Origin: Belliella alkalica
GTDB lineage: Bacteria > Bacteroidota > Bacteroidia > Cytophagales > Cyclobacteriaceae
Length of the DNA: 64,000 nt
Reading direction: 5' to 3'
Assembly (NCBI RefSeq): GCF_022549785.1
Contig: NZ_JAKZGO010000001.1
Coordinates: 518,101 to 582,100, forward strand
Shown: in pieces, positions 1 through 11,500 of the stretch
Layout: every line of letters starts with the position of its first letter
Numbering within the stretch: the stretch's first letter is position 1
Program-made: the position numbers and the translations under genes
The notes under the pieces: generated by a model
Seen by the model: the letters and a program-made list of their open reading frames with translations, nothing else
Told to the model about the DNA's origin: nothing
The model's database searches: none

Positions 1-52
1 ATGATCATTTGTGTTAATTATGCATACTGCTGTTGATACGGATAATCATATC
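1..52 (+). repeat. Probable right end of a dispersed ~147-bp intergenic element
   Basis: The stretch ending at 51 reads TACGGATAATCATAT. It matches the conserved right end (GCGGATARTCATA-like) of the elements at 12240-12388, 19061-19207 and 43946-44092. If it belongs to the family, its left end lies outside the window. A 12-codon plus-strand reading frame from base 1 ends at 36 and could instead be the tail of an upstream gene. The two readings cannot be separated here. Confidence 0.35.
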
Positions 53-94
53 GGATATTTAGAAGTTTTGGGTTTAAAACAAATTAAGAAGCCT

Positions 95-131
95 AAAAAA
101 AAGAGGAGCTTATTGGTATCCTCTTTTTTTA
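95..131. terminator. Bidirectional intrinsic terminator
   Basis: An A-run followed by AAGAGGA (101-107) pairs with TCCTCTT (119-125), which is followed by a T-run. Both strands therefore give a hairpin plus a U-tract. It lies 22 bp beyond the stop of the minus-strand ABC exporter and would also stop any plus-strand gene coming from the left. Confidence 0.75.
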
Positions 132-152
132 TTTGAATATTGTAATTTATGA

Positions 153-1904
153 TCAAATCCTTGCTTGATAGGTATATAACTGATAGTATCTACCTTGCTT
201 TTCGATTAATTCGTCATGTTTCCCTTGCTCGACTATGTGCCCTTGCTCTATCACCAAAATCTGATCTGCCTGCCTTATGGTACTGAGTCTATGTGCAATT
301 ACAAAGGTGGTTCTCCCTTCCATCAATTCTTTCAAACTCGCCTGAATCAAAGATTCACTTTCAGTATCCAAATTTGATGTTGCTTCATCCAAAACTAAAA
401 CACGAGGATCAGCCAATATTGCCCTAGCGATCGCAATCCTTTGTCTCTGACCTCCCGAAAGTTTCACCCCTCTCTCACCGATCAGTGTATCCAAACCATC
501 TTCAAATCGATCCGTAAACTCGTCAACATGTGCTGCTTTGACTGCCTGAATCAATCGATCATTCGATGCATTTGGTCTTGGAAATAGAATGTTTTCCTTG
601 ATAGTTCCCTCAAAAAGAAAATCATCTTGTAGGACTACACCAAGCTGGGACCTATAGCTATCCAATGTAATCTTTTGCATGTCCACACCATCAACAGTGA
701 TCAAACCTGATTCCGGATTCAAAAAAGATGCCGCAAGACCAGCTATTGTAGTTTTTCCAGAACCTGAAGTACCGACCAAAGCTGTCACCGATCCAGCATG
801 TGCTTCAAAGGAGATACCATGCAACACATCTTTACCTTCTTCATAAGCAAATGAAACCTCCTTGAAACTGATATTTCCGATGATTTTTGGAAGAGCAATA
901 TTCCTTTCTCCTGATGCATTTTCCAATGGTGAATTCATAATTTCCTCAGTCCTATCTAGCCCTGCAAAGGCCTCTGTAAACTGACTACCAATATTACTCA
1001 TCTGCAAAATCGGCGCTATCATAAATCCCAAGTACAATGTAAATGCAAGAAAATCACCAAAAGTCATTTGCCCATCCATGATCATATACCCACCGATTCC
1101 CATGATCCCTGCAGAAGCTAGACCCAAAAGAAAAGTCGCTGATGAAGTCACTATACTAGTTGTGGTCAAACTCTGTTTTACATTCAAAAACAAGCGCTCA
1201 ACACCCATTTCAAAACTTTTGATTTCTTGTTCTTCTGCGTTGAATCCCTTGATCACTCTTATACCACCCAAAGTTTCGGTCAATCTACCTGTTACTTCTG
1301 CATTTATCTTTCCTCTTTCTCTAAAAATTGGTCGGATTTTACCAAAAGCTTTAAGAGAAATCAGTCCAAAAATAATCACAGGAACCAATACATAAAGTGT
1401 CATCAATGGACTGATGTAAATCAACAAGACCAAGGAAATCACTGCTGTCAATAATCCACCGATCATTTGCGCAAAACCTGTTCCCACCAAATTCCTAACA
1501 CCTTCCACATCAGTCATGATTCTTGACACCAATTCACCTGTTTTGGTATTGTCAAAAAACCTTATTGGAAGCTGGATAATATGTCTTTGAACTTTTGCCC
1601 TCAATTTTGAAATCAAATGCTGTGCTTCGACACTAAGGATTTGCGTCAAAGCATAGGATGTGACAGCTTGAATGGTAATTGCGATTGTGACACCTAGTAC
1701 AAGCCATTTGAGGGTGTCGATGTTATTAGATGGAATGACATCGTCAATAAGAATTTTACTCGCTCCAGGCAAAACCAAGCCTGAGAGTCTACTGATGATG
1801 ATAAGAAAAAGTCCAAAGAACAATTGCTTTCTCCTCGGCCAAATTATTGTTTTGAAAACATGGGACATAGTGACCCTGTTTTCACCTCTTTTTGATTTTG
1901 ACAT
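153..1904 (-). CDS. ABC exporter half-transporter (fused permease and ATPase)
   Basis: A 583-residue MsbA-type half-transporter that works as a dimer in the inner membrane. Residues about 20-310 form the six-helix ABC transmembrane domain. The ATPase follows, with Walker A GTSGSGKTT (about 378-386), the LSGGQRQR signature (about 482) and a Walker B ending in LVLDEATSNLD. The H-loop lies in VIAHRLSTI. The substrate cannot be read from sequence: lipids, peptides and drugs are all exported by this family. The ATG at 1902-1904 is the natural start. It lies 84 bp downstream of the phosphofructokinase gene on the same strand, so the two may be co-transcribed, and it ends at the terminator at 95-131. 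Confidence 0.9.
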   Translation of the reverse strand: MSKSKRGENRVTMSHVFKTIIWPRRKQLFFGLFLIIISRLSGLVLPGASKILIDDVIPSNNIDTLKWLVLGVTIAITIQAVTSYALTQILSVEAQHLISKLRAKVQRHIIQLPIRFFDNTKTGELVSRIMTDVEGVRNLVGTGFAQMIGGLLTAVISLVLLIYISPLMTLYVLVPVIIFGLISLKAFGKIRPIFRERGKINAEVTGRLTETLGGIRVIKGFNAEEQEIKSFEMGVERLFLNVKQSLTTTSIVTSSATFLLGLASAGIMGIGGYMIMDGQMTFGDFLAFTLYLGFMIAPILQMSNIGSQFTEAFAGLDRTEEIMNSPLENASGERNIALPKIIGNISFKEVSFAYEEGKDVLHGISFEAHAGSVTALVGTSGSGKTTIAGLAASFLNPESGLITVDGVDMQKITLDSYRSQLGVVLQDDFLFEGTIKENILFPRPNASNDRLIQAVKAAHVDEFTDRFEDGLDTLIGERGVKLSGGQRQRIAIARAILADPRVLVLDEATSNLDTESESLIQASLKELMEGRTTFVIAHRLSTIRQADQILVIEQGHIVEQGKHDELIEKQGRYYQLYTYQARI

Positions 1905-1988
1905 ATAAATTTTTACGAAATATTACTTTGAGTGAGATAGCCTGAATTTTTCACTCTAAATCAGGATCCTTGATTTGATCTTGATTTC

Positions 1989-3080
1989 TCAATCTCCAAA
2001 AGACATTCCCATTGCTTTTGCTCCTTGCACTAGAAAACCTTCTTTATCTACAAAATTATAATCCTTGACTGCTTCTTCAAGGCTGACAGAACAGTAATTG
2101 TTGTTCTTAAATGATACCATTTCACCAAATTTTTCATTTTGGACCAATTCGAAAGCCTTAACTCCAAACATGGTGGCCAAAACTCTATCATAGCCTACAG
2201 GTGTACCTCCTCTTTGGATATGCCCTAGGACGGTTTCTCTTATTTCTGGCTTACATCCCGCAGCTTTGAGTTCTGCGGAAAGTTGGAAAGCTACACCGCC
2301 CAATCTAAGGTGTTCTGACACCATCTCTCTCTCCGATCCGAATACTTTACCATCTTTTGCTTTTGCTCCTTCTGCAATCACTATATTGACAAAACCACGA
2401 CCTTTTTCATACCTACTATCTATTTTTTCTTTGACTTTTTCTATGTCGTAAGGAATTTCGGGAATAAGGCAGATCTCTGCTCCTCCTGCTATTGCCGTAT
2501 GAAGCGCTATCCAACCGGCGTCACGACCCATTACCTCCATGATCATTACACGATGGTGGCTTTCCGCTGTAGTAACTAATTTGTCAAAACTGTCAGTAGC
2601 TATTTGAACAGCTGTCTGAAAACCGAAAGTAGTATCGGTAGCTGATAAATCATTGTCAATCGTCTTGGGAACACCAATTATTGGGACACCCAAATCAAAT
2701 AGGGCTTTGGATATTTTTTGGGAACCATCGCCACCGATATTGATAACTGCATCAAAACCAAGTGACTTGATCTTCTTTGCTAATGTATCCGTTCTATCTT
2801 CAAAAACTATATTTCCATCTTCATCTTGCACTGGAAATTGAAGAGGGTTTCCTTTATTAGTCGTTTTCAAAATGGTACCACCTTTTACATGGATTCCTCC
2901 GACTTTTGATTTTGTCAACTTTACAATGTGGGTAGGCTCTGCCATTACACCATTAAATGCCTCAATACTTCCATAAATTTCCCATTCTTTGGTTTTTTTT
3001 GCAGCTTTAAAAATCCCTCTAATCACGGCATTCAATCCTGGGCAATCTCCTCCACCGGTACAAACTAGTAATTTTTTCAT
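1989..3080 (-). CDS. pfkA: 6-phosphofructokinase
   Basis: A 363-residue PfkA-family enzyme that phosphorylates fructose 6-phosphate to the 1,6-bisphosphate, the committed step of glycolysis. Visible motifs are GGDCPGLNAVIRG (10-22), GGDGS (116-120), PKTIDND (138-144) with the catalytic aspartate, and MGRDAGW (184-190). Position 119 is Gly, as in ATP-dependent enzymes (E. coli Gly104). Position 139 is Lys, where E. coli has Gly124, and that Lys is typical of pyrophosphate-using and related group III enzymes. ATP is the more likely donor, but the donor is not certain. It starts at ATG 3080, divergent from the M28 peptidase. Confidence 0.92.
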   Translation of the reverse strand: MKKLLVCTGGGDCPGLNAVIRGIFKAAKKTKEWEIYGSIEAFNGVMAEPTHIVKLTKSKVGGIHVKGGTILKTTNKGNPLQFPVQDEDGNIVFEDRTDTLAKKIKSLGFDAVINIGGDGSQKISKALFDLGVPIIGVPKTIDNDLSATDTTFGFQTAVQIATDSFDKLVTTAESHHRVMIMEVMGRDAGWIALHTAIAGGAEICLIPEIPYDIEKVKEKIDSRYEKGRGFVNIVIAEGAKAKDGKVFGSEREMVSEHLRLGGVAFQLSAELKAAGCKPEIRETVLGHIQRGGTPVGYDRVLATMFGVKAFELVQNEKFGEMVSFKNNNYCSVSLEEAVKDYNFVDKEGFLVQGAKAMGMSFGD

Positions 3081-3119
3081 CTTTTTAAATTTAATATCTT
3101 CCGATCAAACAATTATTTC

Positions 3120-3149
3120 TTTGTTATAAAGATAGCTTAGATATATTTG
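3120..3149 (+). promoter_or_regulatory. Bacteroidota-type promoter of the M28 peptidase gene
   Basis: TTTG at 3120-3123 (-33 element) and TATATTTG at 3142-3149 (-7 element, consensus TAnnTTTG) are separated by 18 bp, close to the spacing known for Bacteroidota. The -7 box overlaps an in-frame TTG at 3147. That rules out the longer reading frame and supports the ATG at 3174, giving a leader of about 20 nt. Confidence 0.7.
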
Positions 3150-3173
3150 TTTAATTACGATCAAAATAAATTT

Positions 3174-5279
3174 ATGATGAAGAAAAATTTACTTTTATTT
3201 AAAATCTGCCTTTTGATGGTCTTTTCTATCAACTTACAGGGACAACAATTAGACGGATTCCAAAAATCTTCCTCCGATAAGCAACTAGCAACGGAGAAGG
3301 AGTTTTTAGAAAAGGTTGACTTTTCGAAGTTCAAAAAGCACCTTACAGCCATCACATCAGATCCACATCCAGCAGGTTCAGAGGCAAATGAAAAGGTAAA
3401 AGAATATTTGGTCAAAACGATGCAGGCTGCTGGCTGGGATGTTCAAGTACATCCTTATGATGTATATCTTTCCAAGGAGCCTGGAGAATCGCTAGTAGAG
3501 ATAGTTAGGCCAATCAGAAAGCCATTGAACCAACAAGAATTTATTCTAGAGGATGATCCCTATTCTGCCCATCCAGATCTTTGGAAGGGGTGGAATGCAT
3601 TCTCAGGAAGTGGGGATGTGACAGCAGAAGTTGTTTACGCAAATTATGGTACAAAAGCTGACTTTGAAAAATTGAAATCCTTAGGGATTGACATCAAAGG
3701 AAAGATCGTACTTGCAAGATATGGAGGAAATTTCCGTGGATTCAAAGCCAAATTTGCAGAAGAAAATGGTGCAGCAGGATTATTGATATTTACTGACCCG
3801 GGAGATTCAGGCTATATGCGCGGTTTGACTTACCCAGATGGGATTTTCTATAACGAATCTTCTATTCAAAGAGGTTCATTGTTGACAGTGGACTGGACTG
3901 GGGATGCATTGACTCCTTTTGAGCCCGCTTTGCCTTTGGATGGAAAAAAGAAAGTAAAAAGACTGGAAGAAAGTGAAGTAGGTTTACATACAATTCCCGT
4001 TACCTCTCTTCCTTATGGATCTGTGAAGGAAATCATTGAGTTGATGCAAGGATCTCCTGTTCCAACTGGATGGCAAGGTGGGTTGCCATTCACCTACAGA
4101 CTGGAGGGTGGTAAAGATCTCAAGGTCCGACTAAAAGTAGATCAAAAAAGAGAATTCGTAAGGGCCAACAATGTCGTAGGAACTCTAAAAGGATCCGATA
4201 CACCAGATGAATGGGTCATACTTGGATGCCACTTTGATGCTTGGAGTTTCGGTTCAACAGACCCAAATAGTGGCACTGCCATGCTTTTGAGCTTGAGTGA
4301 AACTTTAGGCCAATTAGCCAAAGATGGAAAAAGTCCAAAAAGGTCAATTTTGATAGCGCATTGGGATGCTGAAGAGCATGGAGTAATTGGATCTACGGAA
4401 TGGGTGGAGCAGTTCAGAGATGAATTGGGAGCAAAGGCAGTTGCGTATATCAACTTAGATGCGGCAGTATCCGGTAGGAATTTTGGTGCTTCATCCTCTC
4501 CTACTTTGAAGAAAATCATCATGGAATCTGCCAAAGCTGTAGTATTTCCTGATTCAGCCAAGACTGTTTTTGAAGTATGGGCAAAAAGCCAACCTGAACC
4601 AACTATCGGCAATCTTGGTGGTGGCTCAGACCATATTGCCTTCTATATGCATGCGGGAATTCCATCTTTGAGCGGAGGTGCTAGCGGCCCGACTTTGTAC
4701 CACACCAATTATGACAACCTACATTTCTACGAAAAATTTGCAGACCCTACTTTCAAAATGGGAGGAGCAGTAGAGCAATTAGTAGGAATTATGAGTTTAA
4801 GATTAGCGAATGCCGAAATCATCCCCTATCACAACAGTCGATATGCACAAGATTTGGAGATACATTTTGGGAATGCAACAAAAAAGGTGAAAGCATATGA
4901 TAAAGATTTTGAAAGCTTCACCAAAGTAACAGAAGCCATCAGTGAATTGAAGATGAGTGCCAATAGTTTGGATGAAAAAATTGCAAATTCATTGGCAAAT
5001 GGAAGTTTTGAGAAGAAAAAATTGAAAGAAATAAACAAGGCTTTGATCAGCATGGAGAAAAGTTTTATTGATACCAAAGGTATGTATTTTGGTTCATGGT
5101 ATAGATCTCTTTATGCTGCAAATGATCCATTCAGTGGCTATGCATCTTGGATATTGCCAGGAATTGAATATGAAGTCGAACTTAAATCTTCTGATAGACT
5201 TCAAGAATGGGATGAGCGATACAGTGCTGCAATATTGGATTTGAAAAGGAAGATGGATGAATTGATTGGGAAATTGTAA
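3174..5279 (+). CDS. Secreted M28 family metallopeptidase, glutamate carboxypeptidase II-like
   Basis: A 701-residue exported zinc peptidase with a signal peptide (hydrophobic residues about 5-20). A PA domain (about 140-260) precedes the M28 catalytic domain. By family pattern the metal ligands are H353 (GCHFD), D363 (STDPNSG), E401 (DAEEHG), D429 (INLDAA) and H510 (LYHTNYD), with E400 as general base. The C-terminal 150 residues match the transferrin-receptor-like dimerisation domain, so the order is that of GCPII-type carboxypeptidases. The likely role is removing C-terminal residues from peptides in the periplasm or outside the cell. The start at ATG 3174 (another ATG follows at 3177) is set by the promoter at 3120-3149. 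Confidence 0.9.
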   Translation: MMKKNLLLFKICLLMVFSINLQGQQLDGFQKSSSDKQLATEKEFLEKVDFSKFKKHLTAITSDPHPAGSEANEKVKEYLVKTMQAAGWDVQVHPYDVYLSKEPGESLVEIVRPIRKPLNQQEFILEDDPYSAHPDLWKGWNAFSGSGDVTAEVVYANYGTKADFEKLKSLGIDIKGKIVLARYGGNFRGFKAKFAEENGAAGLLIFTDPGDSGYMRGLTYPDGIFYNESSIQRGSLLTVDWTGDALTPFEPALPLDGKKKVKRLEESEVGLHTIPVTSLPYGSVKEIIELMQGSPVPTGWQGGLPFTYRLEGGKDLKVRLKVDQKREFVRANNVVGTLKGSDTPDEWVILGCHFDAWSFGSTDPNSGTAMLLSLSETLGQLAKDGKSPKRSILIAHWDAEEHGVIGSTEWVEQFRDELGAKAVAYINLDAAVSGRNFGASSSPTLKKIIMESAKAVVFPDSAKTVFEVWAKSQPEPTIGNLGGGSDHIAFYMHAGIPSLSGGASGPTLYHTNYDNLHFYEKFADPTFKMGGAVEQLVGIMSLRLANAEIIPYHNSRYAQDLEIHFGNATKKVKAYDKDFESFTKVTEAISELKMSANSLDEKIANSLANGSFEKKKLKEINKALISMEKSFIDTKGMYFGSWYRSLYAANDPFSGYASWILPGIEYEVELKSSDRLQEWDERYSAAILDLKRKMDELIGKL

Positions 5280-5299
5280 CATCCCAAATTGTAAAATTA

Positions 5300-5341
5300 A
5301 AAAAAGACCGACTTCAATAAGCTTGGAGGTCGGTCTTTTTA
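5300..5341 (+). terminator. Intrinsic terminator after the M28 peptidase gene
   Basis: AAAAAGACCGAC (5301-5312) pairs with GTCGGTCTTTTT (5329-5340) around a short loop and ends in a T-run. The flanking A-run makes it usable in both directions. It lies 20 bp after the peptidase stop. The convergent gene at 5527 could use it in the other direction. Confidence 0.85.
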
Positions 5342-5526
5342 TTTTGTAGAATCTAGAGTCTTCGAAACCCATTTCTTTTGGCTGTCGACATATTTGAGCT
5401 TTACAAAATTGATTAAATAGCTATCTACATCTTGGTTTAATTGAAATACTCATTGCTAATGGAATCGATACTCTTGACAATAAACACATGCATTAACCTT
5501 TTTTCCAATTGACTGTAAATATTCAG

Positions 5527-8500
5527 CTATTTGATCTTCAACCTCTGTCCTGGGGTATGACTTTTGAACTCTGGTGCATAAACACTCTCAATTTTTGTAA
5601 TGCCGTTGGCAAAATTTCCTGCTTGGCTAGCCCGAACTTCATATTCAAAAACATAAATACCTTTCTTCAAGCTATCAAAATAGAAGTGGGTTGTTGCATC
5701 TTTATGACTTTCGTAATACCCTACTCCATTTTGGAACTTGTATCCAGATAGGACTTGTATAGGCTCCAATCCGGACGCCCTTTGATCTGATAGATGAACA
5801 AAGTCTATGTCTCTATCCAATTTCACCTCTATCCTAACTTTGACCAAATCACCTATTTTGATCGTATTTTCTTCAGAAATCCTCACGAATTGAATTCCAG
5901 TCGGTGTATTGATCTTGGTGAATAATTCCTTTGAAATTTCCACAACTCCATTTGACTTTGAAATTTGGTCTATATCTTCAAAATACTGCCAATAGAGCGC
6001 TCCCCAAAATACAGTTTCTCCGTTATTTACAATTGAAACATCTGCCATTTCCGTAGTGATGTCTTTTTGGTTCCAAGTTTTTTTCAAATAACCAGCATCC
6101 AAATATTTTGCGTTTGAATTTGATTCAAGGAAAATTTCCTCCCCAATTATAACTTCCCCTTCAAAATCTTTTCCAGACCAAGAGCTATAGTTATTGTAAA
6201 TAGCTGAAACAGCACTTACTGTAGATTTAGATGTTGGCCAATGATTTGTCTGTTTTTGTTTCAAGAGCCATTTGACTAAGTCATCAATGAATTTACCATT
6301 TTGTTCTTTGGAATGAACCTGCTCACCAAATTCCTTAAACAAGTCTATCATTTGGCCATGAATTTCTGTTGGAGAATTTGCCCAAGACATTGTTGTATTT
6401 TCTAGTTTCCAATAATTCCCCATCTCTTCTGAACTAATGCTATTTTCCAAAATAGATTCTAGGATTGACTTATATTCATTTTTATCAAAAGCCTCCAAAA
6501 TCCTAACTGCTTTGATCCTATCGGACATGTCCAAAGCTACCCAATTAGACTGTAATTGGATAGTATAGAAATTTATAACTTCAATTAATTTTTCTGAATC
6601 TATGGAAGTATCATTTACCAACAATGTATACATCACATCGAGTTCTCTGGATCCTAATTCATAACCTGAAAGATAGTTTGAAGCATTTCCACTACTTTTC
6701 AATTCTTGTTCCTTTTGGTGTTTGTCAAACTTTTTGATCAAATCTTCCTGCAAGAAACTCAACCCTTTTTCAATCATTTGATCCAATTCAACGGAAGAAA
6801 ATTCAACATTCATTCTTTTCAGTTTTCCGAATGATTGCAGAATATGGTTTGTCATTTGAAAATTAGAGTATTTGGAACCTTTGTACCAAACAAAACCTCC
6901 ATCTGACATTTGAAAGCTTTTCAGCTTTTGGAGGTCTTCGGCAATGGAGTTCTTCAACTTAATTGAATCCAAAAGTTGAACCAATCTTTTCATTTTGTTC
7001 TCGTCACTTTCTGCTTCTTTGAGCCAAGGAGTTTCCTCCAAAATAATAGATCTCAAATCTTTATTTTTGGCAAACTGATCTTCTGGAATGTTTCCATTTG
7101 CCCAATTTCCCAAAATTGATTTCAATTCTGGAATTGTACTGACTAGTTGTAGTCCTAGAGCGTTTACAAAAACTCTAGAAAGTAATTGCTCTGAATTTTC
7201 GTCTGACAGATCGTCAATGTAAGGTATTGTCTGCAATACATACCACAAAGGATTGGTAGTCAACTCAAAGGACAACTTGTGGTTTTTTATTGTTTCAGAA
7301 TTGGGATTTTTTAATTTGTCAAAGCTAAAACGCTTATTATCTCCTTGATTTGCCCATACCGGCATCGTCTCTGTAACAAGAATCTTTTTTTCTAAAACAG
7401 GCAAAATGGATTGCTCGCCATCAGAGAAATCCTCTGTCAGCGCCAAAACTTTATATTGCAATAGCTGTAGATCATCAGGAACTTCGATTTCCCAATCTAC
7501 AGTTATACTTTCGAATGGTTTTACCTCAAATTCAAAAACAGGAATTTTTTCTAATTCTATTTCATTTTGACCTGTCAGCTCATTTACAAAACTTAACTGA
7601 GCCTTTCCTTTTTGGTTTTTAGGACTCAGATTGCTGATCTTGGCAGCTAAAACCACCTTATCACCCTGTCTCAAAAACCTCGGAAAGTTAGGCGTAATCA
7701 TCAATTCTTTTTGTGTTACCACTTCTGCTTCACTGTAAGCAGTCCTTAGATTCTTACTATGTGAAAGGAGCATCAATTTCCAAGTTGTAAGTGACTCTGG
7801 GGCATCAAAGGAAAAACCAAACTCACCCTTTTTATTGGTCTCCAAATGCGGATAGAAGAAGGCCGTTTCCTTGAAATCAGACCTTATCTTCACTTGATTG
7901 ATTATCATTTTATCTGAAACAGATTGATCGAAATCAATAATTGATGGAGGTGGGACGTTGTAATCGACATTAACACCCATTGCCCTTGCTTCCAAGACTG
8001 GTGCATCATCTGAAACTTCACTCACTGACCCTGTTAGACTTGAAGCTCCTCTAATCGAAATACTCCTCTTTTCTTTTGAACCATAACCTGTCACAGTTAT
8101 TTGATCAAGCTCATTAATTTCTTCCACGAGCATGACATGGAGCTTATTATCCTTCCCTATCCTAATTATTTCAGATTTATAAAAAGGAAATCTTACCAAA
8201 ATTTCATTTTTTTCTTCTACTTGTATATAAAACTCACCTTGAGCGTTTGTGTTGACAGACCTATCGATGCCAATTACAGACACTACTGCAAACTCAAGTG
8301 GAAGGCCAAAAACATCAGTAACTAAGCCTTTCACAAAACCAGCAGGAATTTTAGAATCTGAAGTCCAGATAACTTTTGATTCCAAAAATTTCGCCTTCAG
8401 AGAAGAAAGGTAGCCTCTTCCAATAGCACTGTTTGGCACAAGACTAAACCCAAATTGATCAAATTGATTGATGGAGGGAAGCCTGTTTTCGTTCAAATAT

Positions 8501-11500
8501 GAATAAGTTGAACCGAGGAAACTATGGAAAGATGCTCCCAAAAAACTGTTTCCATTAGAAATATCACAACTAGGGTAATATGGTAAAGTCTTATTTGGGT
8601 CAAAGGCCCATCTATTTGGAAAATATGACAATTGATCAAGTGAAAGATCATACATTCCTACCAAAACTTCAGAGGCGAATTTATCTTTATTTTGGCCAAC
8701 TATTTTAAATGACCAGGTTTCTTTTGCTCCAGGTGACAGTAAATTTCTAAATGATTCGGTAACAATCTTGATTGGTTTCAATTGACCTTCTACTGGTACA
8801 CGCAAGTAATCAGAAACTGATTTGTTTCCATACGCATAAAAATAATGTATCACAAAACCTCCTTCATCTGATTGATCCACTGGGATTTTGATTTCTTTTA
8901 TTTCCTCTGAAAGATTGAAAGCTTGATCCATAACAATCTTTCCTCTTTTTTCCACCTGAAGGTAAACAGTAAGATCCTTTGCAGCAGAACCTAATCTTAG
9001 GTGTACTTTATCGTTTACTTGGTAACTTTTTTTATCTGTAAAAATTTGAAACAACTTATTATCAGATACTTTTGAATGATTGAAATCAATTAATTCGAAA
9101 TCTTTCTCAATAGTTATTTCTGTACCTAAACTATCAAAGGAAGTGATCTTTACAAAATAAGCTCCAGGCTCCCAATCTCGATAATCTTTGAAAACGACTT
9201 CTTTGGAGTTTGCAGTATTAAACTCCATAAATGCCACTTTCTTAGCATTGGTAGCATTTGCAATTGACTCATCAAATGCATAAGGTTCGATAGGAAACAA
9301 CTCTTCGAATTCATTAGCTGACCATCTTGGAAAATCAGGAACAACCATTTGGTTTGGGATGGCTGTAACACGGTTTGAATAGCTTTTTTTGAAAACCTCA
9401 ATTGTTCCTTTTGCTTTGGTTTCTTGTTGATTCAAATTCATCGCCGAAACCACAATTTTTTCTTCGGTGCTATTTCTTGTTATCTCATCTGAAACATTCG
9501 CCTCAAGAATCATCGAATGATAGCCTATATTTACTGATTTTTGGGAAGCCCTAGTTTCTCCATTTATATCAGTCACTTCTACTTCCACAACGTATTCAAA
9601 AACCGGCAAATCCTTTCTATCAAAGCTTTCATCTGGAATAGCATGAAATACTATTTCAAAATTACCTTCTAAATCGGTATTCGTTTTTCCATACACGATC
9701 TCTTGTCTTGTCCCAATGGGATAATATCTTGATCCTCTCCTAGCATCATACCGAGGATACATTTTTGTAGTTCTAAAAACTCTGTAAATGACTTCTCCAG
9801 AAGAAATGTAATTTCCTGAATATGCACGTACATAAACTTGTAATTTCACGGAGTCATTTAATTCAAATCTTTCTTTGATTTCGGCGAAAATAACCTCAAA
9901 TCTCGGACGCTTATACTCTTCTACATCGATTCGCTTGGTAGAATAATCAAAATAAACATCCTCATGGTCAAAAAACTTGCTCTCTACTTCATAATCTTCC
10001 TCCACTTCTATTTCATACTCACCTGTCAATCCTGATGTTGGGATTTCAAACTCACCTGAGAAACTACCATAATTGTTTGTTGAAATTTTAATTTCTTTGT
10101 TTGTAATACCATTAGGATCTATCAAAGAAACCACAAGTGATTCCCTTTTCACAATTTCACTTATCCCTGCTTTGTTTTTTACCAAAATCCCTTTGAAATA
10201 TATCTTTTGTCCCGGTCGGTAGATTTGCCTGTCCGTAAAAATGAAAGCTTTGACATTGATCTCGTCATCATCAATAACATTATTGTTTTTATACAAACTT
10301 AAATTTTCAAATCGGATACTATCATTTGCATTAATTAGATCAATCTTAAGACCATAAACATTTTCTAAGAAGTCAATTGAGACAATACCCTTTTCGTCTG
10401 AATAAAACTTTTTTCCAAAATTGATCCCTTTGGCATTTATATTCGAAGTGCTTAAGTTCACTTCCACATTTGAGATTGGCTTTCCTGTCGTTCTATCGAG
10501 AATTTTCAATATACTTTTACCTTCAAGATCCTGCTTGAAAAATGAAATATCTGAAACATCAAAAAATGAATATCCATGAATTACTTCATCAATTGGATGT
10601 AGTGAAAGCATTAAATAAGAACCGAAATCAAGGGCTGGAATCATCGTCTCCATCATTTTAAAAGTATGGTCTTTTGGGTTAACAAACCCTTCAGTCCATT
10701 GGTGAATTTCATTTAGCTGATTGATTATTTGATCTTTATCCTCTCTTTTGAAAGCTGATCTAAGAGCACTTTTGTTTGAGGGAGTCAACCTGAAAATTTT
10801 AAATGTCAAACTATCTAAGTTTTTATAATTGACAACTACTCTTGTGGGAGTCTGACTTGGAACTACTCCACTAAAATCAAGTTCTGAAAAAGGAGCTGAA
10901 ATTTTTTCTTTCAACTCAACCGCAAACTTCGCCCCTATGCTTTCAGGGAAAGTAAAAATAGCTTTGTCACATGACTCAATTGATTTAACATAATAATTCT
11001 CTAAGCCCAAATCATTCAATTTTTCATTCATTCTAGCATATTCATAATATGAATACGCTAGCTTATAGCGAAGAAATGACTCGATCTCTAATCCTTCAAA
11101 TTTATCAATCAACAAAAACAAAGCTCGGTTGTAATTGGGAAAAACCTCTAACCCTTCCGAACTATTTTCCACATAATCTAACCTATCGATTAGCCAATAC
11201 GCACTTGCCGTCTCTTGGCCTACATTGAAATAGAAATCAATTAAATCTTGATAAAGATTCAATGCAATTTCTTTATAGGATTGTTCATCTTCAGTTTGAT
11301 TTCTTTCAATCTTATAATTTAAAAAATGATTTTTTGAATTTATGGCGAAACTATCAAATGAACGACTACCGGGTTTTTCGTACTTCTTAAAAAAATCAAG
11401 TGCATTTTGACTCAAAATATCAAAAAGGCTTGGTTCAAAAAATGAAGATACAGATAACTCTTTATTTGAATCCAAGATAAAGAATTTCAAATCAGATTGG

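Noticed and set aside
20-136. Short plus-strand reading frame of 38 codons at the left edge
   Set aside because: It runs into the terminator hairpin at 95-131 and has no recognisable protein features.
4142-4612. 156-codon minus-strand reading frame inside the M28 peptidase gene
   Set aside because: It lies opposite the catalytic region of the peptidase and shows no family motifs of its own.
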